Assembly: GCA_021819255.1 (NCBI GenBank)
Contig: JAKART010000025.1
Coordinates: 1-12,421 of the forward strand
Direction: 5' to 3'
Source: Acidobacteriota bacterium
GTDB lineage: Bacteria; Acidobacteriota; Terriglobia; Terriglobales; Acidobacteriaceae
Length of the DNA: 12,421 nt
Position numbers and translations under genes: made by a program. The stretch's first letter is position 1. Every line of letters starts with the position of its first letter. Shown here piece after piece: positions 1 through 6,897 of the stretch. Under the pieces are notes generated by a model. It did no database searches. It saw nothing but the letters and a program-made list of their open reading frames with translations, and was not told the DNA's origin.

Positions 1-124
1 CGATCTCCTGGACCGCAACCATCCCCAGAACCTGCGCTTGCCGCTGCGCGCGAATGCACGGCGGGCCCGCGGCCAACAGGCAGGCCGCCACCAAGCTCCA
101 CCCCACTCGCAGATGATTCCCCAC
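1..124 (-). CDS. N-terminus of a secreted protein, cut by the left edge
   Basis: An open frame reads leftward off the window from a GTG at 122-124, giving 41 residues. A GGAG lies six bases upstream of the GTG, which is why I chose it; an in-frame TTG at 134-136 is the alternative and an in-frame TGA at 158-160 closes the frame. The residues look like a Sec signal peptide: a short start with one Arg, a hydrophobic run (WSLVAACLLAAG, about residues 9-20), then a polar stretch with a plausible cleavage after IRA, near residue 26. The Cys at residue 23 is not in a lipobox. It starts 71 bases after the trpG stop on the same strand, so it may be co-transcribed with trpEG. The mature domain is outside the window, so no function can be given. 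Confidence 0.5.
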   Translation of the reverse strand, partial: MGNHLRVGWSLVAACLLAAGPPCIRAQRQAQVLGMVAVQEI

Positions 125-195
125 GGACGGCTCCAACGCGCGCTTCTCTTCTCGGCTTCAGGTTTCCCGCACGGTTCTTGGCGCCGGCGGCATGG

Positions 196-834
196 CTACT
201 GCTTCAGAAAATTCGCAATCAACTGCTTTCCATGGTCGGTCAGCACGCTCTCGGGATGAAACTGCACGCCCTCAATCGGCAGTGTCTTGTGCCGCAGGCC
301 CATGATCAGCCCGCTTCCCAGACCGTTTGTCTTCTTCTCATCCTTGACGCGCGCGGACACCTCCAACTCCGCGGGCAGCGTCTCCTCCTCCACCATCAGC
401 GAGTGGTAGCGCGTGCAAGTCATCGGCCGGGGAAGACCTTTGAAGATCGTCCGCCCATCATGCTCCACCTGGCTGGTCTTTCCATGCATGAGCTGGGGAG
501 CCCGCACCACCTTGCCTCCAAAGGCCTCGCCGATCGCCTGATGCCCCAGACATACGCCCAGGACCGGAATCCGCCTCTTCTTGGGCAGATCCGCCATTTG
601 CTCCGCCAGACGCTGGATCAGAGGCACAAGGATGCCCGCGTCCCGCGGGGTACAAGGTCCGGGCGAGAGCAGGATGCGGTCAGGCCGCAGAGCCACAACT
701 TCCTCCGGGGTGATCTCGTCGTTTCTTCGCACCACAATCTCGGCGCTGCCTGCGCCCAGACTCTCCCCGAGCTCGCCGATGTACTGCACCAGGTTGTAGG
801 TAAACGAGTCGTAGTTGTCGAGAACAAAGACCAT
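196..834 (-). CDS. trpG: Anthranilate synthase component II, glutamine amidotransferase subunit (TrpG/PabA family)
   Basis: A 212-residue class I glutamine amidotransferase that supplies ammonia from glutamine to the synthase subunit for anthranilate formation, the first step of tryptophan synthesis. The start [14 protein letters not shown] is the typical family N-terminus. The oxyanion strand LLSPGPCTP is at about 55-63, the nucleophile elbow GVCLGHQ carries Cys95, and QFHPES supplies His193 and Glu195, so the catalytic triad is complete. I chose the ATG at 834 because a GGAG lies six bases upstream; the frame stays open to 945 but that extension has no family resemblance. It lies 176 bases downstream of trpE on the same strand. 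Such subunits can also serve p-aminobenzoate synthesis (PabA), so a dual role is possible; the trpE neighbour favours TrpG. Confidence 0.93.
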   Translation of the reverse strand: MVFVLDNYDSFTYNLVQYIGELGESLGAGSAEIVVRRNDEITPEEVVALRPDRILLSPGPCTPRDAGILVPLIQRLAEQMADLPKKRRIPVLGVCLGHQAIGEAFGGKVVRAPQLMHGKTSQVEHDGRTIFKGLPRPMTCTRYHSLMVEEETLPAELEVSARVKDEKKTNGLGSGLIMGLRHKTLPIEGVQFHPESVLTDHGKQLIANFLKQ

Positions 835-1010
835 CGCAGCTCCGATTCTACGCGTGCCCACCGCTTCCGCGGGAAGGCCGGATCGCCCCTGGCCTTTCGC
901 CCGGCAGGCTGCTGGCCGGCTGACGGGCGCGAAGCGGCTTGGCATGGACTCTTCCGAGGCGGCTTGGCTCTCTGCTCAACTGCGAGGCTCGAGACTCCAG
1001 CGGCGGACAA
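835..1010 (-). other. Spacer between trpE and trpG
   Basis: These 176 bases separate the trpE stop from the trpG start. That is longer than usual for a trpE-trpG pair, which often nearly overlap. The trpG frame stays open through part of it, but I see no conserved residues, no second ribosome site and no convincing promoter. It holds nothing I can name. Confidence 0.4.
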
Positions 1011-2582
1011 TCAGGACGAAACCCCGCGCGCGCGCTCGATGGCGCGGACCACGGCCTTGGCCTTGTTCACGCACTCTTCATGCTCTCGGCGCGGCTGCGA
1101 GTCGGCTACAATCCCGGCCCCCGCCTGGATGGAACCCCGCTCCCCATCCATGAACAGCGTCCGGATCGCAATACAGGAGTCCAGATTTCCGCTGAAGTCG
1201 GCATAGAAGATGGCGCCGCCATAGACTCCGCGCCGCGCCGGCTCCAGCTCCTCGATGATCTCCATGGCCCGGATCTTCGGGGCTCCGCTCAGCGTGCCGG
1301 CCGGAAAGCAGGCTCGAAAGGCGTCAATGGGAGCCAGATTTTTTCGCAGTCTGCCCTCCAGCGCGCTCACCAGGTGCATGATGTGCGAGTATCTCTCCAC
1401 AAACATCAGGTCACGGACGCAAACGCTGCCAAACTCGCTTACCCGTCCCACGTCGTTGCGCCCCAGGTCCACCAGCATCACGTGCTCGGCCACCTCCTTG
1501 GCGTCCGAGCGCAGATCCGCCTCCAGAGCGCGGTCCTCCACCTCATCCTTGCCTCGCGGCCGCGAGCCCGCAATGGGACGATACTCCACCATTCCGTCAT
1601 GTACCCGCACCAGCAGCTCCGGCGAGGAACCAACGATGTGCGCTGAACGCAGAGGCTCGCGTCCCCTGCCCGGACCGCTCCCGGACCTGCCTCTGGCCTT
1701 GCCGCGCTTGTCCTCCAAGCCAAAACGGAAAAAATACATGTACGGCGAGGGGTTCACAATCCGCAGCGAACGGTAGATGGCAAACGGATCCACTCCCGGA
1801 ACGCAGTCAAACCTCTGGCTGAGCACACACTGAAAGACGTCTCCTGCGCCGATGTACTCCTTCACCCGTTCCACCCCGCGCATGTAATCCGCCATCGGGG
1901 TGCGGGCCTTCAGCTTCAAAGTCCCCCGGGGAGCCTTGCGGCGCCTGGCCGGGGAGAGCGCAATGGCGGCGCTCAGCAGCTTTTCCAGCCGATTCAACCG
2001 CCTCTCGGCGCCGCGATAGGCCGCCGCGTCCAGCTTGCCCCGCGTGCCTGCGGTCACCATCAGGTGGATCGCCTTGGTCACATGGTCGAACGCCAGCACC
2101 TCATCGAAGAACATCAGGCAAGCATCGGGAACGTGCAACTCATCGGCTGCAAGCTCGGGCAGCCGCTCAATTCTCCGCACCACATCATAGGCAAAAAAAC
2201 CCACCGCTCCAGCGGTGAAGGGAGGCAATCCTTCGAGCTTCGCCGGCCGCTCCCCATCCAGCGCAGCCTTCAGCTCCGCGAAGATGTCCCCGGCATAGGT
2301 TCGCCTCCTCCGCCCCTCCTCCACGGTGATCTCACCGCCCCAGGCGGTCATCTTCTTGTAAGGGCGAATCCCGATGAACGTATATCGCCCAACATGCTCG
2401 CCTCCTTCCACCGACTCCAGCAGGAAGGCCGCCGGCTCCAGGGCAGCCACGCGCAGAAACGCCGAGACCGGCGTCTCCAGATCAGCCGCCACGGTTCGGG
2501 TCACCGGCACCAGGGAGTGTCCACGGGAGAGTTGCAGAAACACCTTGAAGGAAGGGGTCGTCACTGCGCGAGAAGAAGCCAT
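1011..2582 (-). CDS. trpE: Anthranilate synthase component I
   Basis: A 523-residue chorismate-utilising enzyme that converts chorismate and ammonia to anthranilate with TrpG. The N-terminal domain carries the LLES motif (residues 54-57) and the NPSPYM motif lies near 277-282; both belong to the tryptophan-binding regulatory site in known TrpE proteins, so feedback inhibition is likely. The C-terminal catalytic domain is complete: [59 protein letters not shown] and [10 protein letters not shown] occur in the expected order. About 24 residues rich in Gly and Arg (residues 291-314, DNA 1641-1712) separate YFFRFG from HIVGSSPE, where relatives are usually much shorter. The start is uncertain: ATG at 2582 has a close GAGG-type site, while ATGs at 2591 and 2594 are in frame. 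The frame is open up to 2732, but that extension is Pro/Arg/Ser-rich and unlike the family. Confidence 0.93.
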   Translation of the reverse strand: MASSRAVTTPSFKVFLQLSRGHSLVPVTRTVAADLETPVSAFLRVAALEPAAFLLESVEGGEHVGRYTFIGIRPYKKMTAWGGEITVEEGRRRRTYAGDIFAELKAALDGERPAKLEGLPPFTAGAVGFFAYDVVRRIERLPELAADELHVPDACLMFFDEVLAFDHVTKAIHLMVTAGTRGKLDAAAYRGAERRLNRLEKLLSAAIALSPARRRKAPRGTLKLKARTPMADYMRGVERVKEYIGAGDVFQCVLSQRFDCVPGVDPFAIYRSLRIVNPSPYMYFFRFGLEDKRGKARGRSGSGPGRGREPLRSAHIVGSSPELLVRVHDGMVEYRPIAGSRPRGKDEVEDRALEADLRSDAKEVAEHVMLVDLGRNDVGRVSEFGSVCVRDLMFVERYSHIMHLVSALEGRLRKNLAPIDAFRACFPAGTLSGAPKIRAMEIIEELEPARRGVYGGAIFYADFSGNLDSCIAIRTLFMDGERGSIQAGAGIVADSQPRREHEECVNKAKAVVRAIERARGVSS

Positions 2583-2738
2583 CCCCCTCATCATACCCAG
2601 CCCGGCGCCTGACCGGTTCCGGACCGGCAGCGCTCTCCCGTTCACTCCAGAACCGGCCGGCCCGGCCGACCAGGGGCGGGGAGGAACCTTGGCGAACTTC
2701 CGCGGAGAGGATGCACCCGGCGAGGTCAACACCGCGGC

Positions 2739-2768
2739 TTGCGAGTCGCTCCCGGCCGGATCTATACT
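2739..2768 (+). promoter_or_regulatory. Candidate sigma70-type promoter for gdhA
   Basis: TTGCGA (2739-2744) and TATACT (2763-2768) are separated by 18 bases. The -10 matches TATAAT at five of six positions and the -35 matches TTGACA at four of six. Transcription would start near 2775 and leave a leader of about 200 bases before the gdhA ATG. It is the best pair in the gap but rests on sequence match only. Confidence 0.4.
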
Positions 2769-2783
2769 CGCGGCGTTTGGTCA

Positions 2784-2795
2784 CAGACCGGTCTG
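2784..2795. promoter_or_regulatory. 12-bp perfect palindrome downstream of the gdhA promoter
   Basis: CAGACCGGTCTG is its own reverse complement. It lies about 10-20 bases past the predicted gdhA transcription start, where a repressor could act. The regulator is unknown, and in GC-rich DNA a 12-bp palindrome can occur by chance. Confidence 0.25.
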
Positions 2796-2974
2796 ACCGA
2801 GCCGGTTCGACGCTGATGCCATCGTCCGCCGCGGAGCATTCACTCCTCGCCGGGCCTGAACCTGATTTAGATCGAGAGATGACCATGGCCGGAGAACGAA
2901 TCGTACCTGGGGGAGCCGCGCTAGCCGGCCGCCCTACGCTGGGCAGAAAGACGCCCAACCCCAATGAGGATGGA

Positions 2975-4261
2975 ATGATGACAACCAGCAGTTCCACTGA
3001 TCCTGTTCCCATGGAGCAGGAAACCAATCCCTGGCTTGCCCAGGCGGCGCGTTTTGACGAGGCCGCCAGAAGACTCAACCTCGACCCCGGACTCTGGAAG
3101 GTCCTGCGTTACCCCACTCGCGAGATCATCGTTCATATCCCCGTCTCCATGGACGACGGAAGCATGGAAATCTTTACCGGATACCGCGTGCAGCACTCCT
3201 TCTCACGCGGCCCCTGCAAGGGAGGCATCCGCTACGGTACGGATGTCTCGCTGGATGAAGTTCGAGCGCTGGCCTCCTGGATGACCTGGAAGTGCGCCGT
3301 AGTGAACATCCCCTTTGGCGGAGCCAAGGGCGGCGTCATCTGCGATCCCAAGAAGCTGTCCGTCGGCGAACTCGAGCGCCTCACTCGCCGGTACACCGCG
3401 GCGATCATCGAATTCATCGGACCGGAAAAGGATGTTCCCGCTCCGGACGTGAACACCAATGAGCAGACCATGGCCTGGATCATGGATACCTACTCCATGC
3501 ACATGGGCCAGACCATGACATCGGTCGTCACCGGCAAGCCCATCTCGCTGGGCGGCTCTCGTGGCCGCCGTGAGGCCACCGGCCGGGGCGTGTCCGTCTT
3601 CGTCGATCAGGCTCTCAAGCACCTCAACATGTACCCCGCGGACACCTCGGTCATCATCCAGGGCTTTGGCAATGTGGGCTCCCACAGCGCCAAGTGCCTC
3701 TGGGACAAGGGATACCGCATCGTCGGTATCGGCGAGTTCGACGGAGCCCTTTTTAACTCCGAGGGCATCGACATCTCCGAGCTGCTGGAACACGTCGCCC
3801 ATACCGGCTCCATCCATGGTTTCAGCGGCGCCCGGCCCTTTGACAAGCACGCCATCCTCACCCAACCCTGCGATGTTCTGATCCCCGCCGCCACGGAGAA
3901 TGTGATTACCAGCCGCAACGCCGCCGACCTGAAGTGCCGCATCCTGTGCGAGGGCGCCAACGGCCCCACGACCACCGTGGCTGACCGCATCTTGGAGGAA
4001 AAGGGCGTCTTTATCATTCCCGACATCCTGGGCAACACCGGCGGGGTCACCACCAGTTACTTCGAGTGGGTGCAGGACCGGATGGGTTACTTCTGGACAG
4101 AAGACGAGGTGAACCAGCGCCTGGATCGCATCCTGATCGACAGCTTCCAGGACGTGCTCCAGTACTCCATCGCGCATAACGTCAACAACCGCATCGCAGC
4201 CTACATGCTGGCCATTGATCGCGTGGCCAACGCCACCCGTCAACGCGGCATCTACGCGTAG
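2975..4261 (+). CDS. gdhA: Glutamate dehydrogenase (Glu/Leu/Phe/Val dehydrogenase family)
   Basis: A 428-residue NAD(P)-dependent amino-acid dehydrogenase that interconverts glutamate with 2-oxoglutarate and ammonium in the cytoplasm. Length and motif order fit hexameric glutamate dehydrogenases: PCKGGIRY with Lys82 for substrate binding, PFGGAKGG with the catalytic Lys118, APDVNT with the catalytic Asp158, [10 protein letters not shown] before the nucleotide domain, and the Rossmann loop GFGNVG (230-235). An acidic Glu254 in GIGEFDG near the end of the second strand hints at NAD preference, but this is inference. I chose ATG 2975 because GAGG lies five bases upstream; ATG 2978 is equally possible, and the residues encoded upstream to 2711 do not look like the family. 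Bulky-substrate relatives (leucine or phenylalanine dehydrogenases) are usually shorter, which favours glutamate. A tandem repeat and hairpin follow the stop. Confidence 0.93.
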   Translation: MMTTSSSTDPVPMEQETNPWLAQAARFDEAARRLNLDPGLWKVLRYPTREIIVHIPVSMDDGSMEIFTGYRVQHSFSRGPCKGGIRYGTDVSLDEVRALASWMTWKCAVVNIPFGGAKGGVICDPKKLSVGELERLTRRYTAAIIEFIGPEKDVPAPDVNTNEQTMAWIMDTYSMHMGQTMTSVVTGKPISLGGSRGRREATGRGVSVFVDQALKHLNMYPADTSVIIQGFGNVGSHSAKCLWDKGYRIVGIGEFDGALFNSEGIDISELLEHVAHTGSIHGFSGARPFDKHAILTQPCDVLIPAATENVITSRNAADLKCRILCEGANGPTTTVADRILEEKGVFIIPDILGNTGGVTTSYFEWVQDRMGYFWTEDEVNQRLDRILIDSFQDVLQYSIAHNVNNRIAAYMLAIDRVANATRQRGIYA

Positions 4262-4282
4262 CCGCCGGCCATAGGCTTTCCG

Positions 4283-4346
4283 GCATCAGGCTCCGGTAGC
4301 TTCAGGCTCCGGTAGCATCAGGCTCCGGTAGCATCAGGCTCCAGCG
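4283..4346 (+). repeat. 16-bp tandem repeat, three copies plus a partial fourth
   Basis: GCATCAGGCTCCGGTA is at 4283-4298, a one-base variant (GCTTC...) at 4299-4314, a perfect copy at 4315-4330, and a fourth begins at 4331 and diverges after GGCTCC. The array starts 21 bases after the gdhA stop. Each copy contains the left arm, or a one-mismatch version, of the hairpin at 4332-4363. Confidence 0.9.
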
Positions 4347-4363
4347 ATCGGCGGAGCCTGATG
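4332..4363 (+). terminator. Hairpin after gdhA, likely terminator or 3'-end structure
   Basis: CATCAGGCTCC (4332-4342) and GGAGCCTGATG (4353-4363) form a perfect 11-bp stem with a 10-base loop. The next bases (TCTCTTCGG) are not a real T-run, so it is not a textbook intrinsic terminator. Earlier copies of the left arm in the tandem repeat could also pair with the one right arm. Confidence 0.5.
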
Positions 4364-4515
4364 TCTCTTCGGCCGGCGGAGCGCAAGCGCCTCCTCCAGC
4401 CCGGGCGCCTCCCGCCGGTCCGCCCCCAGCCCTCGCCCGCTCCGACATCCCGAAGCAGGCAGAGAGCGGAGCCCATCGTTCTGCGCTGTATCCTCCCTGT
4501 GGAAGATGCTCTAAA

Positions 4516-5286
4516 ATGGCAGTACTTGAGACAGCGCAGCCTCATCTCCTCCGCACCCCGTCCCAGCAGCCCGTGAACTTGCCCAACTCCATCACGCTCA
4601 CTCGCATCGCCAGCGTGCCCTTGCTGATCTGGGCGCTCTCTCCGCGCTTCCCCTGGCAGGGAGTTCATGGCGAGCAGGAGATCGTCGCTTCAACCATCTT
4701 CATCCTGGCCTCCGTCACCGACGGTCTGGATGGGTATCTGGCCCGTCATCGCGGCCAAATCACCACCCTGGGCATGCTGCTGGATCCCCTGGCGGACAAG
4801 CTCATGGTCACCGCAGCCTTCATCCTGCTGGTGGCCTACAACCCGCAGGTAATGAAGCCCTGGATCGCCGTTCTGGTGATTGGTCGCGAATTTCTGGTCA
4901 GCGGCCTGCGCTCCATCGCCTCCAGCGAAGGCTTCACCATCCAGGCCAGCGATCTGGGCAAGCTCAAGACGGTGGTGCAGATCGTGGCCATCGTGGCCGT
5001 CACCCTGAACCACCGCTGGGATACATGGTTCCTGGGCTGGTTTCCCATCAGCGTGCGGCTGATCGCAGTCACGGCGACCTACTGGATGGCGATCCTCTCC
5101 ATCATCTCCGCAGCCGACTATTTTGTCGGCTTCTGGAACAAGGTTGACCACGTCTCGGACCGTCGCCGCCGCGCCTCCGTGCTCAGCCGCAAGAGAAAGA
5201 GGATCGTGCTCCCGGAGGTTGCGGCCCGCAGCGAGGACCGGACGCCTGTCTCTCATCCCGGAGTGTCCGGAGTGTCACGTCTTTGA
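4516..5286 (+). CDS. pgsA: CDP-diacylglycerol--glycerol-3-phosphate 3-phosphatidyltransferase
   Basis: An inner-membrane CDP-alcohol phosphatidyltransferase that makes phosphatidylglycerophosphate, the committed step to phosphatidylglycerol and cardiolipin. The family signature is complete: D72-G73, A76-R77, G86, D90 and D94 in DGLDGYLARHRG...GMLLDPLADK. Hydrophobic segments lie at about 31-41, 57-68, 97-107, 115-130, 153-164 and 180-204. The ATG at 4516 (256 residues) has GGAAG ten bases upstream. An in-frame GTG at 4573 would start at VNLPNSITLTRI, which matches the usual PgsA N-terminus better, but has no visible ribosome site. TAAAAT at 4512-4517 resembles a -10 box; if it is one, only the GTG start is usable (237 residues). 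The basic C-terminal tail from about residue 215 is longer than in most relatives. Confidence 0.9.
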   Translation: MAVLETAQPHLLRTPSQQPVNLPNSITLTRIASVPLLIWALSPRFPWQGVHGEQEIVASTIFILASVTDGLDGYLARHRGQITTLGMLLDPLADKLMVTAAFILLVAYNPQVMKPWIAVLVIGREFLVSGLRSIASSEGFTIQASDLGKLKTVVQIVAIVAVTLNHRWDTWFLGWFPISVRLIAVTATYWMAILSIISAADYFVGFWNKVDHVSDRRRRASVLSRKRKRIVLPEVAARSEDRTPVSHPGVSGVSRL

Positions 5287-5587
5287 CCCCCTGCCTTGAC
5301 CCCATGCGGGAAAGCGGACTCCGGCTGCCCTGCCCTGAGCGCCACCCCCGGCGCTGACCCCGGCGCTGACCCCGGTCGCAGACCCGCCGCCAGCCATTCA
5401 CCCAACTCTTCCCGGCCTCGAATCGCGTCCCAAGGCCGCCCAGGCGCGGGGTGTGAATATCCGCCGCGGAATCGCGCCGCCCAGGCCTCCGGGGCCAGCC
5501 AAGCGACCCTCCCACAGGGTGGGGCCGCGGAGCCCCTTCCGCGCAGACGTTCCCCAACGCCTGCGCGGCATTCTGGCTCCCAGACTC
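5287..5587. other. Non-coding stretch after pgsA with hairpin and short repeats
   Basis: I see no gene here on either strand; the open frames have Pro/Arg/Ala-rich translations without family character. It contains two copies and a partial third of the 12-bp unit CCCCGGCGCTGA from 5346 to about 5375, several TGACCCC words from 5284 onward, and the strong hairpin at 5539-5568. Confidence 0.5.
5539..5568 (+). terminator. Strong hairpin, possible pgsA 3'-end terminator
   Basis: CCGCGCAG (5539-5546) pairs with CTGCGCGG (5561-5568). Inside, CGTT pairs with AACG around a CCCC loop, giving twelve base pairs with one mismatch. No T-run follows. It lies 250 bases after the pgsA stop and 20 bases before the palindromic element. 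Confidence 0.4.
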
Positions 5588-5702
5588 TAGACCATTTTCC
5601 CTGATGATGGGTGTACGGAAGCGGGCGTTCAGTGGCGTTTTCATTGAGGAAAACGCCCACAGGAGTCGTCCCCTTGCTTACACCTTCAGGGAAAATGGTC
5701 TA
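5588..5702. repeat. Palindromic element, copy 1 (115 bp, TA-bounded)
   Basis: Terminal arms TAGACCATTTTCCCTGA (5588-5604) and its exact reverse complement (5686-5702) form a 17-bp perfect inverted repeat. After a small bulge, GGTGTA (5610-5615) pairs with TACACC (5679-5684). In the centre GGCGTTTTC (5634-5642) pairs with GAAAACGCC (5649-5657) around a 6-base loop. The 39-bp core 5630-5668 matches the reverse complement of 9889-9927 at 35 of 39 positions, so this and the element at 9854-9969 are two copies of one family. It lies between the convergent genes pgsA and the GvpL/F-type gene, and its right end includes that gene's stop codon. No transposase is encoded; a small non-autonomous mobile element or a REP-like structural repeat are the options. 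Confidence 0.85.
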
Positions 5703-6458
5703 TGCGTGCGCGCCGTGCCCGCGCTGCTCGCGATGCACAAAGTGATAGGGCGGCCACGGGCCGGAGAGCTGCATGGCATACTCCTTCATCTCCAGAGCCA
5801 TCGAGCTGTATTTGTTCTGGTACCGCTCCACCGTCCGCTTCTCCACCAGATGGGCGATATCCAGCAGCATCTTGCCGCAGTCCATCCGTTTGCAGCTTAC
5901 CTCTTCGGCCACCGGCGAGAACATCCGGTGCATCTGCAGCGAGAGGGCGCGCGCGCGTGACTGGCGCTCCCGCTGGCGTGAAGCCGACTCCCGCAGATGA
6001 GCCAGATACTCATGGCCCACGGCTTGCGACAGGGAGCCGCACGGCTTCGTCTCCGGGCAGATATCGTTCAGCATCACCTTCAGGTGCATCTCGGCCATGC
6101 CGCGCAGACGTTCCACGTTGGCCATGAAGTGCCGTTGGTTCGAGCGTACGGACCGGCGCAGCGCATCATCGTCCTCAAACGTCGTTCCGTAGCGGAAGGG
6201 CAGCACGGTGGACTGGGCGAAGCACAGCGAGATGACCCGCGCATGTTCGCGCGCCGCCGCCTGGCCTTCCACCGTGACCAGCCTGCCGGTGTCCTCCGGC
6301 GTATGTTCCGAGACCACCACCGCCAGATCGGCGGCTGGAAAGAGAAAGGTTTGATTTCCAAAGAGTCCGGTGACCCCGGAGAGTGGCATCGGCCTTCTAT
6401 GCCTGCCCAGTTCAGTAAATGCATTTCGTTCGGTAATGCAGTAAGCGTACCAAGCCAT
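5700..6458 (-). CDS. Gas vesicle protein GvpL/GvpF family, orphan
   Basis: A 252-residue protein with the hallmarks of GvpL/GvpF: the N-terminal MAWYAYCITE strand, VLPFRYGTTF near residues 85-95, an HLKVML strand before the helical part, YLAHLRES, and the C-terminal LSGPWPPYHFV. In gas-vesicle producers these proteins help nucleate or line the gas-filled shell; here no GvpA, GvpN or other gvp gene is nearby, so the role is unknown. I chose ATG 6458 because it gives the family N-terminus; AGGAG lies 13 bases upstream, a long spacing. The frame is open to 6539 but that extension lacks family character. The stop codon lies inside the end of the palindromic element at 5588-5702. The gene is convergent with pgsA and divergent from the TPR gene. 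Confidence 0.85.
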   Translation of the reverse strand: MAWYAYCITERNAFTELGRHRRPMPLSGVTGLFGNQTFLFPAADLAVVVSEHTPEDTGRLVTVEGQAAAREHARVISLCFAQSTVLPFRYGTTFEDDDALRRSVRSNQRHFMANVERLRGMAEMHLKVMLNDICPETKPCGSLSQAVGHEYLAHLRESASRQRERQSRARALSLQMHRMFSPVAEEVSCKRMDCGKMLLDIAHLVEKRTVERYQNKYSSMALEMKEYAMQLSGPWPPYHFVHREQRGHGAHA

Positions 6459-6754
6459 AACGTGTCTGTCGCTCCTGAGTTTTGCTACACCACAGCCTGG
6501 CGGCCATCTGGCTTCAGCCATCTCATGCACGCCAAACAACCTGCTTCTCTCTGCTTCTTTGCGAACAGTAGAAATTGGGCCCTTTTGCGAGCAATCCAGC
6601 CGGGTTTCCTCAAAACGGTCTCAGCCGGATTGGTTCGACGCAGATACTATGCCCATCGAAAGACGATTGGCAAGGACCGCCGCCCAGGGGTCACGTCAAG
6701 CCGGGCTCAAGGCCGCCGCCCGGGTTCCTTCAGCAGGGCCTTCCCCCTGCCGTG

Positions 6755-6786
6755 GAGAACCGGCCGCCAGTCCCTGGCCGGTTCTC
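6755..6786. repeat. Inverted repeat with 11-bp arms upstream of the TPR gene
   Basis: GAGAACCGGCC (6755-6765) and GGCCGGTTCTC (6776-6786) are exact reverse complements with a 10-base spacer, extendable by a G-U pair at each end. It could be a 3'-end hairpin for upstream transcription or a regulator site; nothing in the sequence decides. Confidence 0.5.
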
Positions 6787-6794
6787 TCCGGCTC

Positions 6795-6836
6795 CCGCTT
6801 GCAAGCGGCGGAGTTGGCCGGGTCACCTGCTAAACT
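6795..6836 (+). promoter_or_regulatory. Candidate promoter and operator of the TPR gene
   Basis: CCGCTTGCAAGCGG (6795-6808) is a perfect 14-bp palindrome. TAAACT (6831-6836) is a -10-like box. The position expected for the -35 begins at 6808, at the palindrome's edge, and is not a good match, so this may be an activator-dependent or repressed promoter. Transcription would begin near 6843, about 55 bases before the GTG start at 6898. Confidence 0.3.
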
Positions 6837-6897
6837 AAGCAGATGCATGGGCGGTGGGCCCAACCATCTCTTGATAGCCCTGAAGGACGGAACGTTC

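Larger units (their letters stand above)
2583..2974. promoter_or_regulatory. Divergent control region between trpE and gdhA
   Basis: These 392 bases lie between the trpE and gdhA starts. The plus-strand part holds a promoter-like pair at 2739-2768 and a perfect palindrome at 2784-2795, described separately. On the trpE side, CCGGT and ACCGG flank a 5-base spacer near 2612-2626, and TATGAT at 2589-2594 resembles a -10 box but has no -35 partner and overlaps candidate start codons. I found no tandem Trp codons and no terminator/antiterminator pair that would indicate a trp attenuator. The gdhA frame is open leftward to 2711, but I read that as non-coding leader. Confidence 0.5.
6459..6897. promoter_or_regulatory. 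Divergent control region between the GvpL/F-type gene and the TPR gene
   Basis: These 439 bases contain no convincing gene. The half near the TPR gene holds an 11-bp inverted repeat (6755-6786), a 14-bp palindrome (6795-6808) and a -10-like TAAACT (6831-6836). The half near the GvpL/F-type gene has only weak promoter matches on the minus strand. GGTTCGACGC at 6632-6641 recurs at 2804-2813 upstream of gdhA. Confidence 0.45.

Noticed and set aside
178..1206. Plus-strand frame of 342 residues opposite trpG
   Set aside because: Its translation is Arg/His/Leu-rich with no motif, while the minus strand encodes an intact amidotransferase.
2583..2974. trp attenuator with leader peptide
   Set aside because: No short frame with adjacent Trp codons and no terminator/antiterminator pair was found upstream of trpE.
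3203..4243. Long minus-strand frame opposite gdhA
   Set aside because: It mirrors the strongly conserved gdhA frame in GC-rich codons and has no protein-like motif of its own.
4283..4346. Homology between the 16-bp units of the three arrays
   Set aside because: Rotated and reverse-complement comparisons share only short words such as GCATC and CCGG; the period is shared but not the sequence.
5630..5668. Coding use of the palindrome core in copy 1 (frame reading SGVFIEENAH)
   Set aside because: The same words appear in copy 2 because the DNA is repeated, but in copy 1 the frame has no ribosome site and lies in a gap between convergent genes.
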